A stretch of DNA of 19,154 nt from Coprinopsis marcescibilis (taxonomy: Eukaryota > Basidiomycota > Agaricomycetes > Agaricales > Psathyrellaceae). The stretch spans positions 1-19,154 of the forward strand of contig ML210513.1 of NCBI GenBank assembly GCA_004369085.1. The letters are read 5' to 3'. Under the pieces are notes generated by a model. That model was not told where the DNA came from and did no database searches. It saw only the letters and a program-made list of their open reading frames with translations. The position numbers were made by a program, and so were the translations under genes. This document shows positions 9,642 through 18,531 of this stretch, in pieces. Position 1 is the stretch's first letter. Each line of letters starts with the position of its first letter.

Positions 9642-10787
9642 CTATACTCTTTATACATGTTTTGTTCATCGATGCAATACTCTCCGCTAGCCCCAAAAAA
9701 CTACTGTGCCCTCCCACTGGGCTCTTCTCGGTATGGTACGGCCTGCCCATTCAGTACGCTCGGTACGGTCACTCGGTACGGTCAGCACGCTTGGTTCGCT
9801 AGGCTCGGTACGCCGGTACCTCTGGCTAGGTGCTGACTTAGTATTTTGTACAGCCTTGGCTAGTATCGCGCAATTTGTATTGCTTGGGTAATTGTCGATC
9901 ATTTGTATAGCATTCCTTTGCCAATTGTGGATGCGAATTCAATGAAATATGCGGTGCCATTATTGAAAACACACAACTCCTGGATTAGAGTTGCGACAAA
10001 AGAGCGATATTAGACGCAGACGACGAAGGCTTGAACCGAGTTCAACCGCACGTCCCAAATGAGGGGTTTGTCCGCGAAGCTCGCGTTCCTGGCTATGGAA
10101 GCAATGAATCCGACGTGTACGAATCCGATTATAGGAAACCTAGTCACGACCTTCTACGATCTGCACTACGCTTCGTACCCACAACATCACTCTGTACCGC
10201 GTTCTCGCTCCGATCCCCATCAAAGGGTATGCAACGAGCCGATACGAATAGGGTGGCATAACATGGGAAGGTTAGGGGGACCACGCTCTGTTCGACACTC
10301 GGTAGCTTGAGTAGCTGCGTTTATCCCTAGTTGTATGAAGAAACTATGCATATTCGTCTGTAAATGTTTCATCCTTTTGCTATCGTTTACGGAGAGTTGA
10401 TGTCAATATCGCCATTAAATAAATGTTAGTTTAACTTTTGCCATTATCTGTTTCTGCCTTAAGTACAACAGCGACCGTTTCTTTCATCGCACCCCAGCCA
10501 CCGCTTTATTTTTTAGGCGTTTAAATCTGGTGAAATACCCTACCCCAACATTCATGTACTAGACAAGAGGGCTGATAATGCCTCAAACAATGAAACAGCT
10601 GGTCGTCGCATTTGGTAACGACTCGGATTTGGCGGAGCTGGAGGAGACACCGCAGCCAGCTCCACCGAAAAGTGTCGAAGTAGGGTTTGACGTCGATCAC
10701 TGAACCAGGGTTGTCATCCTTCGTCGAAGATGATTTTCCGTTTTCCACATTCCATGTCCCGTACCAGTCGATTGGTGGTACGCGAAG
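9642..10787. other. Intergenic region between converging genes
   Basis: The JmjC (plus) and zinc-finger (minus) genes converge here. Bases 9715-9830 are a GTAC-rich array. From 9835 to 10787 no gene was found: the frames at 10031-10310 have no recognisable motif. The last few hundred bases probably include the 3' UTR of the zinc-finger gene. AT-rich stretches lie at 10320-10470. Confidence 0.5.
9715..9830 (+). repeat. GTAC-rich array A3
   Basis: About 115 bp of CGGTACGGTCACTCGGTACG-type units, ending with GCTCGGTACGCCGGTACC. Orientation is GGCTCGGTAC on the plus strand, the sense strand of the JmjC gene, whose stop lies 74 bp upstream. The unit sequence is shared with A1, A2 and A4. Confidence 0.8.
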
Positions 10788-12150
10788 TCATTCGTAAGAG
10801 GCTGAGGTTGAGGTTGAATATATGCCATAGTTTGCTGCGTCAACGCTCGTGTCTTCGCGACGAATATACCGCTCTGGTATTGGAGCCAAAATTGGTGGGG
10901 GTGAATCGAACCGAGCACCATGCATTTGATAGTTGTTGTGGGTGGACGAGGGGAGATGAGACTGCGGCATAATGGACTGGAACGTGTTGGATTCTTCTGT
11001 AAAGACCGGGTAGATGAGCATCGAAGGCCCTGAGGTGTGAGATGGGATTGAATGCGAAGAGACCGGTGAGGGTGGGTTGGTGGTCGAGGCCCAAGACGAA
11101 GGGTAGGAGTTGTTAGCGATATGTAAGATAGAGTGGCGACTCATATGTGATGCCGATGGGATGTTCCTGATGTGTATTTGATGGATTGACCCGTTGCTCA
11201 CCAGAGAGCTCGACTGACCATGCTCATGTTCAGGACTGGGATAGGTCAAATATTGAGTCGGCGAACCATTGTTGACTGGTGAGCGGGAGACACTGGAAGG
11301 CGCGGTTGAAATGTAAGAGTGATAATTATCAGACTGTTGCTGCTCGGGATACGAGGAGTGTGGCTGCCGATAGAACAGTTGGATGGAATTTGAAGGTGAG
11401 CTGTGCAGACTGGTCGGGGGCAAGAGTGACAAGGCATTTTGATGCCTACTGGAATATGAAGCTTGGGGCGACGATGTTGACCTGGAAGAGGACCCTTGCA
11501 TCTGCAATGTGGCGGGCAGAGTTTCCTGGGCCAGAGGCGGTGGCGAATCTGGCGGGGTAATGTGATGAAGACGAGCCTGCTCCAATGGAGGAGGCGACAA
11601 CGGAGGCAGAGTTGGAAAGGTGGCCGAAGAGCCATCGACAAGGGTAGCTCCAGCAGAAGAAAGTGCGGAAGAGGTAGTGCTCCCACTGGACGATGTGTTG
11701 CCGCTCTTCTTACTCTTCTTAGATGGTGAGGCGTTGTTCAAATGAATACGGTAACTGTCAAGCGAGTGTTAGTCGCAGTATAATCGGTTTGCATTCCGAG
11801 TAGATAACTCACTGTTGATGAAGATTGTCTTGACGCGAACATCGTGTTTCGCAGCCAGGGAAGGGACATTTGTGATTGCGCTCCCCAGTGTGCGCACGGA
11901 TGTGGCGAGAAAGGTGACCAATAGTTGTGAAACCGCGGTCACATTCAAGGCAGACGTATTTTTTCTTGTCGGGATCGGTTCCAGTCGATCTAGTGGAGCC
12001 GGACGTACTTTTACGGGAAGGGGAACTCGATGACGCCTGCAACGACGACGATGATAAAGGAGGTGACGGAGTGGGTAGGTTTGATAAGTAATGAGCAGGG
12101 TAGGGAGTTTGAAGGTTATGCTGGTTGGACTTGTGCAGGACTCGAGGCAT
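10788..12150 (-). CDS. C2H2 zinc-finger transcription factor (Nrg1/Mig-like pair)
   Basis: Two exons, 12150-11813 and 11754-10788, encode 434 residues. The 58-nt intron (GTGAGT...GACTAAC...ACAG) splits a histidine codon (CA|T), so the second finger is complete only after splicing. Finger 1 is C67-x2-C70-x12-H83-x3-H87 (YVCLECDRGFTTIGHLSRH). Finger 2 is C95-x4-C100-x12-H113-x3-H117 (CPFPGCETRCSRQDNLHQHY). The HTGERNHKCPFPGC linker and CSRQDNL helix are typical of fungal Nrg1-like repressors, which bind short C-rich sites. The rest is low-complexity Ser/Pro/His/Gln sequence without a known domain, as is usual for this family. It probably acts in the nucleus as a DNA-binding regulator; its targets cannot be read from the sequence. 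It is transcribed divergently from the TET-like gene and shares about 730 bp of upstream DNA with it. Confidence 0.85.
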
Positions 12151-12876
12151 GTTGACAGGAAGAGAATTGGGAGTCCGAGTCGCGCCTTGGACACCCAGTC
12201 TGCGATGCAGTCACGGGGCCTGTGTACATGGCCAAACACTGAAGTTGGTGCCACGGCGTCGGAACTCGATGACGGCCTCACGATGTCTTGAAATTCGGTC
12301 TGACGATGTTGTCAGTTATCTCCGACATCAGATGTTTATCGCATCTCATATGTTGTAAGGAAATCAACCAGGGTGACCGGGCCCAGGAATTGAAGTTCCC
12401 TGGAAGTTGGAAAAAAAACATAATGAGATCGAACTTGCCAAATTCTTCATGCAAGATTTAACGGGGACTCTTTAAACTTCCAGTGCTGCACAACGAAAAC
12501 ACAGATCTGGATGTTGAGCATCCATTTTCTTGCGCGGTGAGCCGCTTCGGATATACTGAGATTGTTTTTCAAGATAAAAAGACAAACATATACTGAGGAT
12601 GTACACTTGAATCCCGAGTCTTCGGAGCCACCTAGTGCCGTATCCTCATCCCATCGGAATGTACCCGCAATTTTTGACCAGGATGAAGACATGGCGGAGG
12701 GACTTGGGCCGCGTTGGGCTCTGTCAAGCCGCAGCGAATGACTGGATGAAGCCGAACTTCCCTCGACCGTCACGCTAGCAGGTGTCGCTTGTCCATCAAA
12801 GCAGGCTGAGTAATCTTAGCAGTGACACATCGCGTGCCAGCTCACGCGTTTGGCTCTGATTCATACATTTCTAACC
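12151..12876. other. Shared divergent upstream region
   Basis: This stretch separates the divergently transcribed zinc-finger (minus) and TET-like (plus) genes. A 108-residue minus-strand frame (12773-12447) has no recognisable motif and is not called. No TATA box or clear operator was identified. The arrangement would allow co-regulation of the two genes, which is inference. Confidence 0.45.
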
Positions 12877-14407
12877 ATGCCCAAGGTTCCCGACACGGTG
12901 AGTTTGACACTTTCGCATCTGGTTTCCACAACTTAGGCTCGGTGTCAGAAAACCAAACGCAAAAGCAGATGGCCTGGTCCAAAAAAAGGGAGGACAGGCG
13001 CTCCCCACCCATTGACGATGGGCCTACCAGAGGCTACGCCTCAGAATAGTCAAGCCCTTAGTCCAACGAAGAGGCTCCGGAAACTTGTAACGGTGACAGA
13101 GCGGAGAATGGCCTTGTACATGAAAAACACAACCAGAATAAAGTTGGACAGGAAACACGAAGACCTGAAGCGTCCTCTCTCACCCAAGGAAATTAAGGAG
13201 CTTGATGCAGAGTGCGAAGCTCTGCTTGACCCTACCATCAAGCCCCAGGCTGTATCTGGTGTCTGGCTGGACTCTGATGGTTCTCCACTTCTTTTCTATT
13301 TTGGCCAGAGGCTCTATGACAAGGTCAGCTATATCGGTAATCCCAAAGGTTTTCGTGACTGACTTGCATATTAGGGAAAGGAAATGGGAAAGGGATACGA
13401 GACCGTAACTGCCAATGATCAGTTCTTAGGAAGGACACAAGAGGACTTGAACGAGGCCATGTTGTTGGGAGACAACAGTGAAACTCTCACCCCGATTCAG
13501 GATGGCCTATCAGTAAGCTTTTGTAGCATGGGTTCCTTCCTTTCTTGATACAAGATTTCAGGTGGAGCAGTGCCGCCGTTATCAGGCAGCTGCTCAAGCT
13601 TTGTGTACAGACATAAGGGTCTCTTTTATAGACCCAACAAGGCACGATTTAGACGAAGGATCTGGGGTAGGAGTCCAAAGTGATGAGATGCCTGGGGTGG
13701 CCCATCTTGTACATGGCTGGATACAGCAAAAACAGCCAGAGAAGGTGAGCATTCCGTTGCCTTCCTTCCACTTGATAGGTTGACTCTCCGCTCCTCAGGG
13801 GCTTTTCATATCTGGCGACATAACCCACACCAGCACCTCATTGGCAGCATCTGGTTCATACTACTCTCTAACCAAAGAGGTTGCCACGGTAATTGGGATC
13901 ATGTTCAAACATGCGTTCCCTGAGTGGTACAAAAAGTATCAAGCCGCCTTCGATGCAGGCGTTTGGCTCCGGGAAGATCCTGGTCCCTTTCTTGGGCGCG
14001 CGGTGATCTTCAAGCTTCAGGGAAAGCTTCACAAGGACAACCAGGATTTAGGACCCTCGGTATGCTTTGGTGTGGGGCAGTACAGTGGCGGGGAGATGAT
14101 CTTTCCACAGTTAGGGGCCAAGCTTTCGTGCGTAACTTGTATTTTGTAGCTTCTTGTACTGAAGCTCCCTCACAGGTATTCCCCGGGGGATGTCTGCATC
14201 TTCTACGCAGGTGATTTATATCACAGGGTGGCGCCTTTCAGGCCATTGGAGACCAGTCAGATGGACAAGAAGAACCAGATTACGTCTGGGCGGATCGGGT
14301 CCGTTTTCTTCTTTCCAGTCCAAAGCTATGAAGTGCTGCACGACAAGCCAAAAGACTGGGGCTACAAGACTCAATGGGGCAAGAACGAGCACCTTTTTGA
14401 GATGTAA
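12877..14407 (+). CDS. TET/JBP-like 2OG-Fe(II) dioxygenase, intact
   Basis: Six exons (12877-12897, 12949-13323, 13375-13512, 13562-13744, 13799-14127, 14176-14407) encode 425 residues. Introns are 51, 51, 49, 54 and 48 nt, all GT-AG with consistent phase. The seven-residue first exon is supported because splicing yields MPKVPDT followed by a basic, NLS-like KTKRKSRWPGPKK in frame. The C-terminal double-stranded beta-helix has the Fe(II) ligands HKD (His317, Asp319) and His365 in YHRVAPF, plus Arg388 in SGRIGSVFFFP for 2-oxoglutarate. The FPQLGAKLSYSPGDVCIFYAG segment is the usual strand pair between the ligands. This layout matches fungal TET/JBP-type oxygenases, which oxidise 5-methylcytosine and are expanded in Agaricomycetes. 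A generic 2OG oxygenase of another family cannot be excluded from motifs alone. No frameshift or stop was seen. A GTAC array begins about 48 bp after the stop. Confidence 0.8.
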
Positions 14408-14454
14408 CCTCCTTTATTTACGTTGATAGTATCTGTACATATCATAATAAGTGC

Positions 14455-14815
14455 ACTCGGTACACACAGCTCGGTACGGTACGGTTGCCCAGCAAGCTCA
14501 GTGTACGGTACGGTCGCTTGGTATGGGGTACTGAGTACGTCTGGCTCGGTATGGTCGCTCAGTATGGCACTGTTACTGTTACTCGGTATTCTCAGTACGT
14601 CCAATACGTCTGGCTCGGTACACTCGGTACGTTCAGTATGGTGTGCTCAGTACGTTCAGTACGGTAGGGTTACTCGGTATGCTCAGTACGTCTGGCTCGG
14701 TACATTCAGTACGGTATGTCCGGTACGGGCTGTGGCTTGGTACGCTTGGTAAGTCTGGCCTGGTACGTTCACTCAGTAATCTCAGTACGCTAACCCCTTA
14801 ACCCTACACGGTTAC
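14455..14815 (+). repeat. GTAC-rich array A4
   Basis: About 360 bp of GCTCGGTACG, CTCAGTACGTCTGGCTCGG and TTACTCGGTATGCTCAGTAC units, in the opposite orientation to A1. The distal 115 bp are the inverted copy of 466-580. Inside that, the unit order differs from A1, which is consistent with unequal crossing-over or slippage. It lies directly behind the TET-like gene in the sense orientation. Confidence 0.85.
14701..14815 (-). repeat. Right copy of 115-bp inverted repeat
   Basis: The reverse complement of this stretch matches 466-580 at 114 of 115 positions without gaps. Its outer edge is GGTTAC at 14815, after which similarity to the left copy ends. No obvious target-site duplication flanks the two copies. 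Confidence 0.9.
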
Positions 14816-14847
14816 CTCCCCTTTTTCGAAGATGTCGCCAAAATATT

Positions 14848-15006
14848 ATGAATGGGCGTCGACTTGGGTTTAGTAACTGGTCGCCATCCACTGGGGATAA
14901 GGAGAGCTTGTCGGACGAATTAAAAATTGTGACGGATTCAATCAAACGATGGGAGAAGCTGGCCAAGAGAAAGGATGGCCCTTATCAGTGCCGGGGAGAG
15001 GAATGA
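14848..15006 (+). CDS. Small hypothetical ORF (52 residues)
   Basis: ATG to TGA encodes MNGRRLGFSNWSPSTGDK and then a charged helical stretch (DELKIVTDSIKRWEKLAKRK). The amphipathic pattern looks more protein-like than the surrounding frames, but no family is recognised. It could be a short gene, the last exon of a decayed gene, or chance. It lies just outside the right inverted repeat. Confidence 0.25.
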   Translation: MNGRRLGFSNWSPSTGDKESLSDELKIVTDSIKRWEKLAKRKDGPYQCRGEE

Positions 15007-15134
15007 TTTGCAGAGTCGGTGCCTTGGTTTCAAAGCAAGGATGAGTAACGTGGTTGACTTCCTTGGAGTTAAATTGTAAACTGTAGTATATATATTCCTT
15101 CATCTCAATTAATTTATGCCTCTGATAATTCCAT

Positions 15135-15325
15135 ACCTAGAAACCTGTACTGAGAATTCTGTACTGACGTAGCAAAATATCCGTAGTGAGATATCTGTAC
15201 CGAGCTGTACATACCGAGACGAACTGAGAATTCGGTACAGAGATATCCGTGCCTGCGTACTGAATAATCCGTGCAGATAGATCCGTATTTAGAATTCCGT
15301 ACCGAACCGTACTGAGAAGTCCGAG
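15135..15325. repeat. GTAC/GAATTC/GATATC repeat array A5
   Basis: About 190 bp of degenerate 18-22 bp units: ACTGAGAATTCTGTACTGA, GAGATATCTGTACCGAG, GAACTGAGAATTCGGTACAG, GAGATATCCGTGC, TAGAATTCCGTACCGA. It is related to the GTAC arrays but alternates with GAATTC and GATATC palindromes, so it is a distinct subfamily. It is oriented like A1. Confidence 0.7.
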
Positions 15326-15442
15326 CAGTGCGGCTCGACGACTCACCTGCGACTCGAAGGGCTCCGCGGTTAGGCGTCGCTCGTGGCAGTACGTCGCTCG
15401 TGGCAGTGCGTTCAGGACAAACACTTCGGGAACCGGGCCCGA
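15326..15442. other. Short spacer, no gene
   Basis: A repeated GTCGCTCGTGGCAGT unit occurs twice in tandem at about 15377-15410. Otherwise nothing was recognised. Confidence 0.4.
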
Positions 15443-16134
15443 TCAATCCATCCCCGAACTGCTCGATTCCTGTTGCTCCCTATCTCGCGACGAAGGAGGC
15501 GGGGGTGTCGTGGGTGTGGGGGGTGGGTCGTGCGGCTGTACAGCTGACACCCGCAGGATGAAAGTAACTCGGGGCTTGTAGAACGCTTGTCGAATGTGCG
15601 TATACTTGCTGAGGTACGCGAGGATATAACAGTACTTGAGACAGTTCAGCGAAGGTGGTCGCCGACTCACGGTTACGTCAAGCAGATGTGGCAGAACGAG
15701 CGCAACGCAAAGACTGTTTTCCAAGTAGATTAAAGCTGGCTTAATCCTGAAACCCTTGGGCTGCTGGAAAGTACTTACTGTTGCGGAGATGTTTTCTTGC
15801 TCAAGTTAAGCCCCGTTTACGAATTCTTCGGACATCCTGGCAGCCTTTTGAGACAAATTTTCTTCGAACGCACGGGTCATTCAACGGCGTTCCGAGGAGC
15901 GTCCTTGACGAGCATGCATAGCAGTGTCCGGTATTCAAGGTTAACTGTCTTGAGTCTCGTAAATGTCAGCGTAATGAATGAAAAAGGTACGTACCCTATC
16001 CCCATCGTCCGGCTCTGTGGTTGGTTAAAGAAGAAATTTGAACCTAAACTTGACTGGTGCCGTAGCGCGTCGTTCCTTCTTTTCTCGCCGTCCCATTTAA
16101 CTTTCCGTTCGTTCTTTTTCTCTTTTCCCGTCAT
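15443..16134 (-). pseudogene. Decayed coding fragments, possibly a MYND-type protein
   Basis: The best preserved piece (about 15718-15443) reads SLCVALVLPHLLDVTVSRRP, then KYCYILAYLSKYTHIRQAFY, then KPRVTF and a Pro/Thr/Ser-rich tail that ends in TGA. Upstream on the same strand are RTLLCMLVKDAPRNAVE (stop after it) and AFEENLSQKAARMSEEFVNG (also closed by a stop), and a basic segment near 16134-15993. A GTAAGT donor lies at about 15778. The THIRQAFYKPR segment recalls helical-repeat proteins of Agaricomycetes that end in a MYND zinc finger, but no MYND finger is present. Stops and frame changes between blocks point to a pseudogene. The family call is tentative and from memory. Confidence 0.4.
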
Positions 16135-17119
16135 GTATCTCCTTCATTCTCGAGGCGATATTCCACTCTCTGATTAGAATGGGGTCGGAAATCCCTGCCA
16201 CGATCACGGTGGTTGTGAAGTAGCCAGTCGGCGACTCACTATCCTAGCGCGCAGGGCCAGTGAATTTGATGAATAATTTGGGTCAAGGGAGTCGTTGAAT
16301 GATGCGAATTGGGTTGATAATTTTCCTGGGACTTTCCGGGAGCCACTGAACTCGTCGCAGAGCTTGCTTCGTTGGGCATCACCATCAATGCGCTTTGCGG
16401 GATTCGCAATCGCCGTTGCAACGGAACTGATTTCGCTATCCGCTATCTCAGTGCTGGTGTTGCTGTATTGGGACGTGATTCGGCGACTCACAATTCTGCT
16501 CTTGCTTCTGCGGGCCTCCAAGGTTACAATTTCGATCACTTAACAATGTCAAGCAATGGCAGTAGGAAAGTGATTCGGCAACTCAGAAAAAGGAAGGACG
16601 CGTACCTCGGGAACGCACCGTGCATCTGCATTTAATTATTGGGCTGTGTCTCACCATTAGCTTGGGGACAGAATGGGAAGAAGCCCAGCAATTTAAAAGT
16701 GCTGCCCAGCGCACATTTTCTCAACAGAATCACCAAGACACTTGGATCTCTATTTTATAACCCATTCAATTCGGAAAACTGGGTAAGGTAGGATGGCACG
16801 GCTAGCCTTAGCTCATGTCCTAACCCTAAGTAGTTGAATAGGCGAACGTTCGTCTCGATACAAACTTGTGTCACCCGGTACAGAAAAGTTCTTTGCAGTG
16901 GAATCAAATAATTATTGTCACGATGAATAAGCTCAGCCCCTTTGCAAAGGCGTGTGGAGAGCCCTACAGGTCCCATAGCAAGGGCGCTATATGCCTTGTA
17001 AGGGCCGGCCTTTGAACAAAAGACGCGAGTGTGTCTTATCAGCGCCAGGCCGTACCACGATCGTCTGGCCTTATAAGGAAATTGCCGGAGTCTGTAATGC
17101 CAACTGAGCAACGGGAAAA
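16135..17119. other. No confident gene; palindromic motif copies
   Basis: Copies of a near-palindrome containing TCGGCGACTCAC lie at 16226-16239, 16475-16491 and, as a variant, 16570-16586. A minus-strand frame at 16539-16204 reads through two of them. Each could act as a GTGAGTC splice donor on the minus strand, so this may be part of the decayed gene at 15443-16134. From 16640 to 17119 the frames (such as 16755-17111 minus) show no recognisable motif. Confidence 0.4.
16475..16491. repeat. 17-bp near-palindrome GTGATTCGGCGACTCAC
   Basis: The two half-sites GTGATTCG and CGACTCAC are inverted around a central G with one mismatched pair. Related copies are at 15334-15346, 15658-15670, 16226-16239 and 16570-16586. 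This could be a protein-binding site, the terminus of a short inverted-repeat element, or a recurrent splice-donor context. Confidence 0.45.
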
Positions 17120-18480
17120 TTGAACACTTCCGTGTTGCTCATACTACTATTTACCGACAATCCTCAGCATCCACAGCGCACCCCACACCTGGTCGTCTCG
17201 TACTTGCCCGTGCCAAAGGTTACAAATGACCAGCCAAGAAAGCGGGCGCCTGCTTGTCATGTAGAGTGCCCTCACCGCCGCCGAAGCTTCTCAGCACAAG
17301 GACTTCCTAACCATGCTTCAGCCTGCCGTACTCGCATCGAGGATGGGCTTCCCGGTACTAGTTCTAGAGGTACACTGGTGCCAGAAGCTCTGAAAGGACG
17401 TCTCAGCAGGTTAGATGAGTACTTACACGAGTACTTGAAGAAAATATATGCGACTAAAAACCTTTTCAGCTGGAGAAAGTGTCAGACAACTTCAGGCCAA
17501 GAAACGCAAGCATAACCTGTTTGGTGTGTACGGTCCTTGTGGAGTCCATGGCACCCTCTAACATTCTTACGTCTCTTAGGGGTAGCTCAAAGCATGACTG
17601 GCAGTCTAGATAATAATCCCTGCTGAATAAACTTGCCGCAACAAGGTTCGTTTCCCATCGCGTTTCCGGAACAAATCTACTCACTGACCTACTACTCAGG
17701 GCCGGACAGAGGAATCCACCTTGTGTATGAACATGAACCGCCAATTCCAGACGATGATTTACTCATCGGAGGTGGTCAATCTGATATGCAAGAAGGCGAC
17801 CCCGAAATTGAAGCCATTCAAAAAGCTCTCAACCGTGGTCCTATCGAAGATGATATCAAAATCGATACACATCCGGCCTCTGGAGAAGAAACGGTTTACA
17901 CTACGTACAAAGGATGCAGGTCCAGGTTACCAGAGCCAAACGCGACGCTACGCACCGGCACCTCTCATCAGCGAAACCCACAGTCGCCTTGTCGCTTGCA
18001 TATCGACTTTAAGCTGGCCTCGCTCATGCAGGAACCTCGTCTCAATGACCGACAAACGGCGTCGTTGATGTCCGTTGTCAATGAAATTGTGAAGAAGCCG
18101 AAGAAATATACCCTGGTTGACGTTCAGGAGGTCAAAGGATTGATCGCTGCAATGGCGATGATGCAGACCTCGAATGTGTGTAAACAGCTACTCCACCTTC
18201 ATATAATGGGGATGAGATGTCTTGACGCACTGTATCTTTGATAGTTGCAGAAAAAGACCTTTAGCGCGCCGTATCAGGGCCAGGATTACGAGCACGATGC
18301 ACGGTGCTGTGACCTCTAAGACTGGTGCCTTGAAGTTCTTCATGATCCATTCTACGCGCGGCAGATGCGCCGGCATGCACTCCACCTTTTTCGACACGAC
18401 GGGGATTCATTTGTGCAGTTCATGCTCGCTGAGCATACCGGAGGATCCGAGCGACTGGCTGCTCCGTTAGCGCTCCCTGA
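17120..18480 (+). pseudogene. Plavaka-type transposase remnant
   Basis: Three blocks follow the order of Plavaka transposases (CACTA-like DNA transposons of Agaricomycetes). First is an N-terminal zinc-finger-like segment near 17263-17330, VECPHRRRSFSAQGLPNHAS, where the second Cys has become Arg. Second is the RLHIDFKLASLMQEPRLNDR / SLMSVVNEIVKK helical block near 17995-18110. Third is SAPYQGQDYEHDARCCDL, a stop, then DWCLEVLHDPFYAR and HLFRHDGDSFVQFM near 18257-18430. Blocks two and three join in phase across a 75-nt intron (18176-18250). The in-frame TAA at 18317-18319, the lost Cys and the missing catalytic C-terminal two-thirds show that it is inactive. The family was assigned from the YQG...DW...L..DP...DG..FV.F spacing. 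The remnant ends about where the ribonucleotide reductase sequence begins on the other strand. Confidence 0.7.
18317..18319 (+). other. Inactivating stop in transposase remnant
   Basis: TAA interrupts the conserved CDL-DW segment, with transposase-like sequence continuing in the same frame on both sides. It is independent evidence that the element is dead. Confidence 0.6.
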
Positions 18481-18531
18481 GCGTACGAGAGGTGGCAGGA
18501 GCGTGTTGTGGCTTCTGTGTTTGTACTCACC

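Larger units (their letters stand above)
14408..15134. other. Array A4, then spacer with one short ORF
   Basis: After the TET-like stop, bases 14455-14815 are a GTAC array. From 14816 to 15134 only a 52-codon open frame (14848-15006) looks possibly coding. The sequence becomes AT-rich near 15075-15115. Confidence 0.5.

Noticed and set aside
10031..10310. Two overlapping frames after the JmjC gene, and a TTGAACCGAGTTCAACCG stretch resembling a tRNA arm
   Set aside because: There is no recognisable protein motif, and no cloverleaf with acceptor, D and anticodon arms could be drawn around it.
12447..12773. 108-residue minus-strand frame between the zinc-finger and TET-like genes
   Set aside because: No motif was found and the composition is not clearly coding. 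It could at most be 5' UTR of the zinc-finger gene.
14423..14752. 109-residue frame in the right GTAC array
   Set aside because: It has the same repeat-encoded periodic composition as the left array and lies downstream of the TET-like stop codon.
16755..17111. 118-residue minus-strand frame
   Set aside because: It has no domain, no splice partners and no similarity that I recognise.
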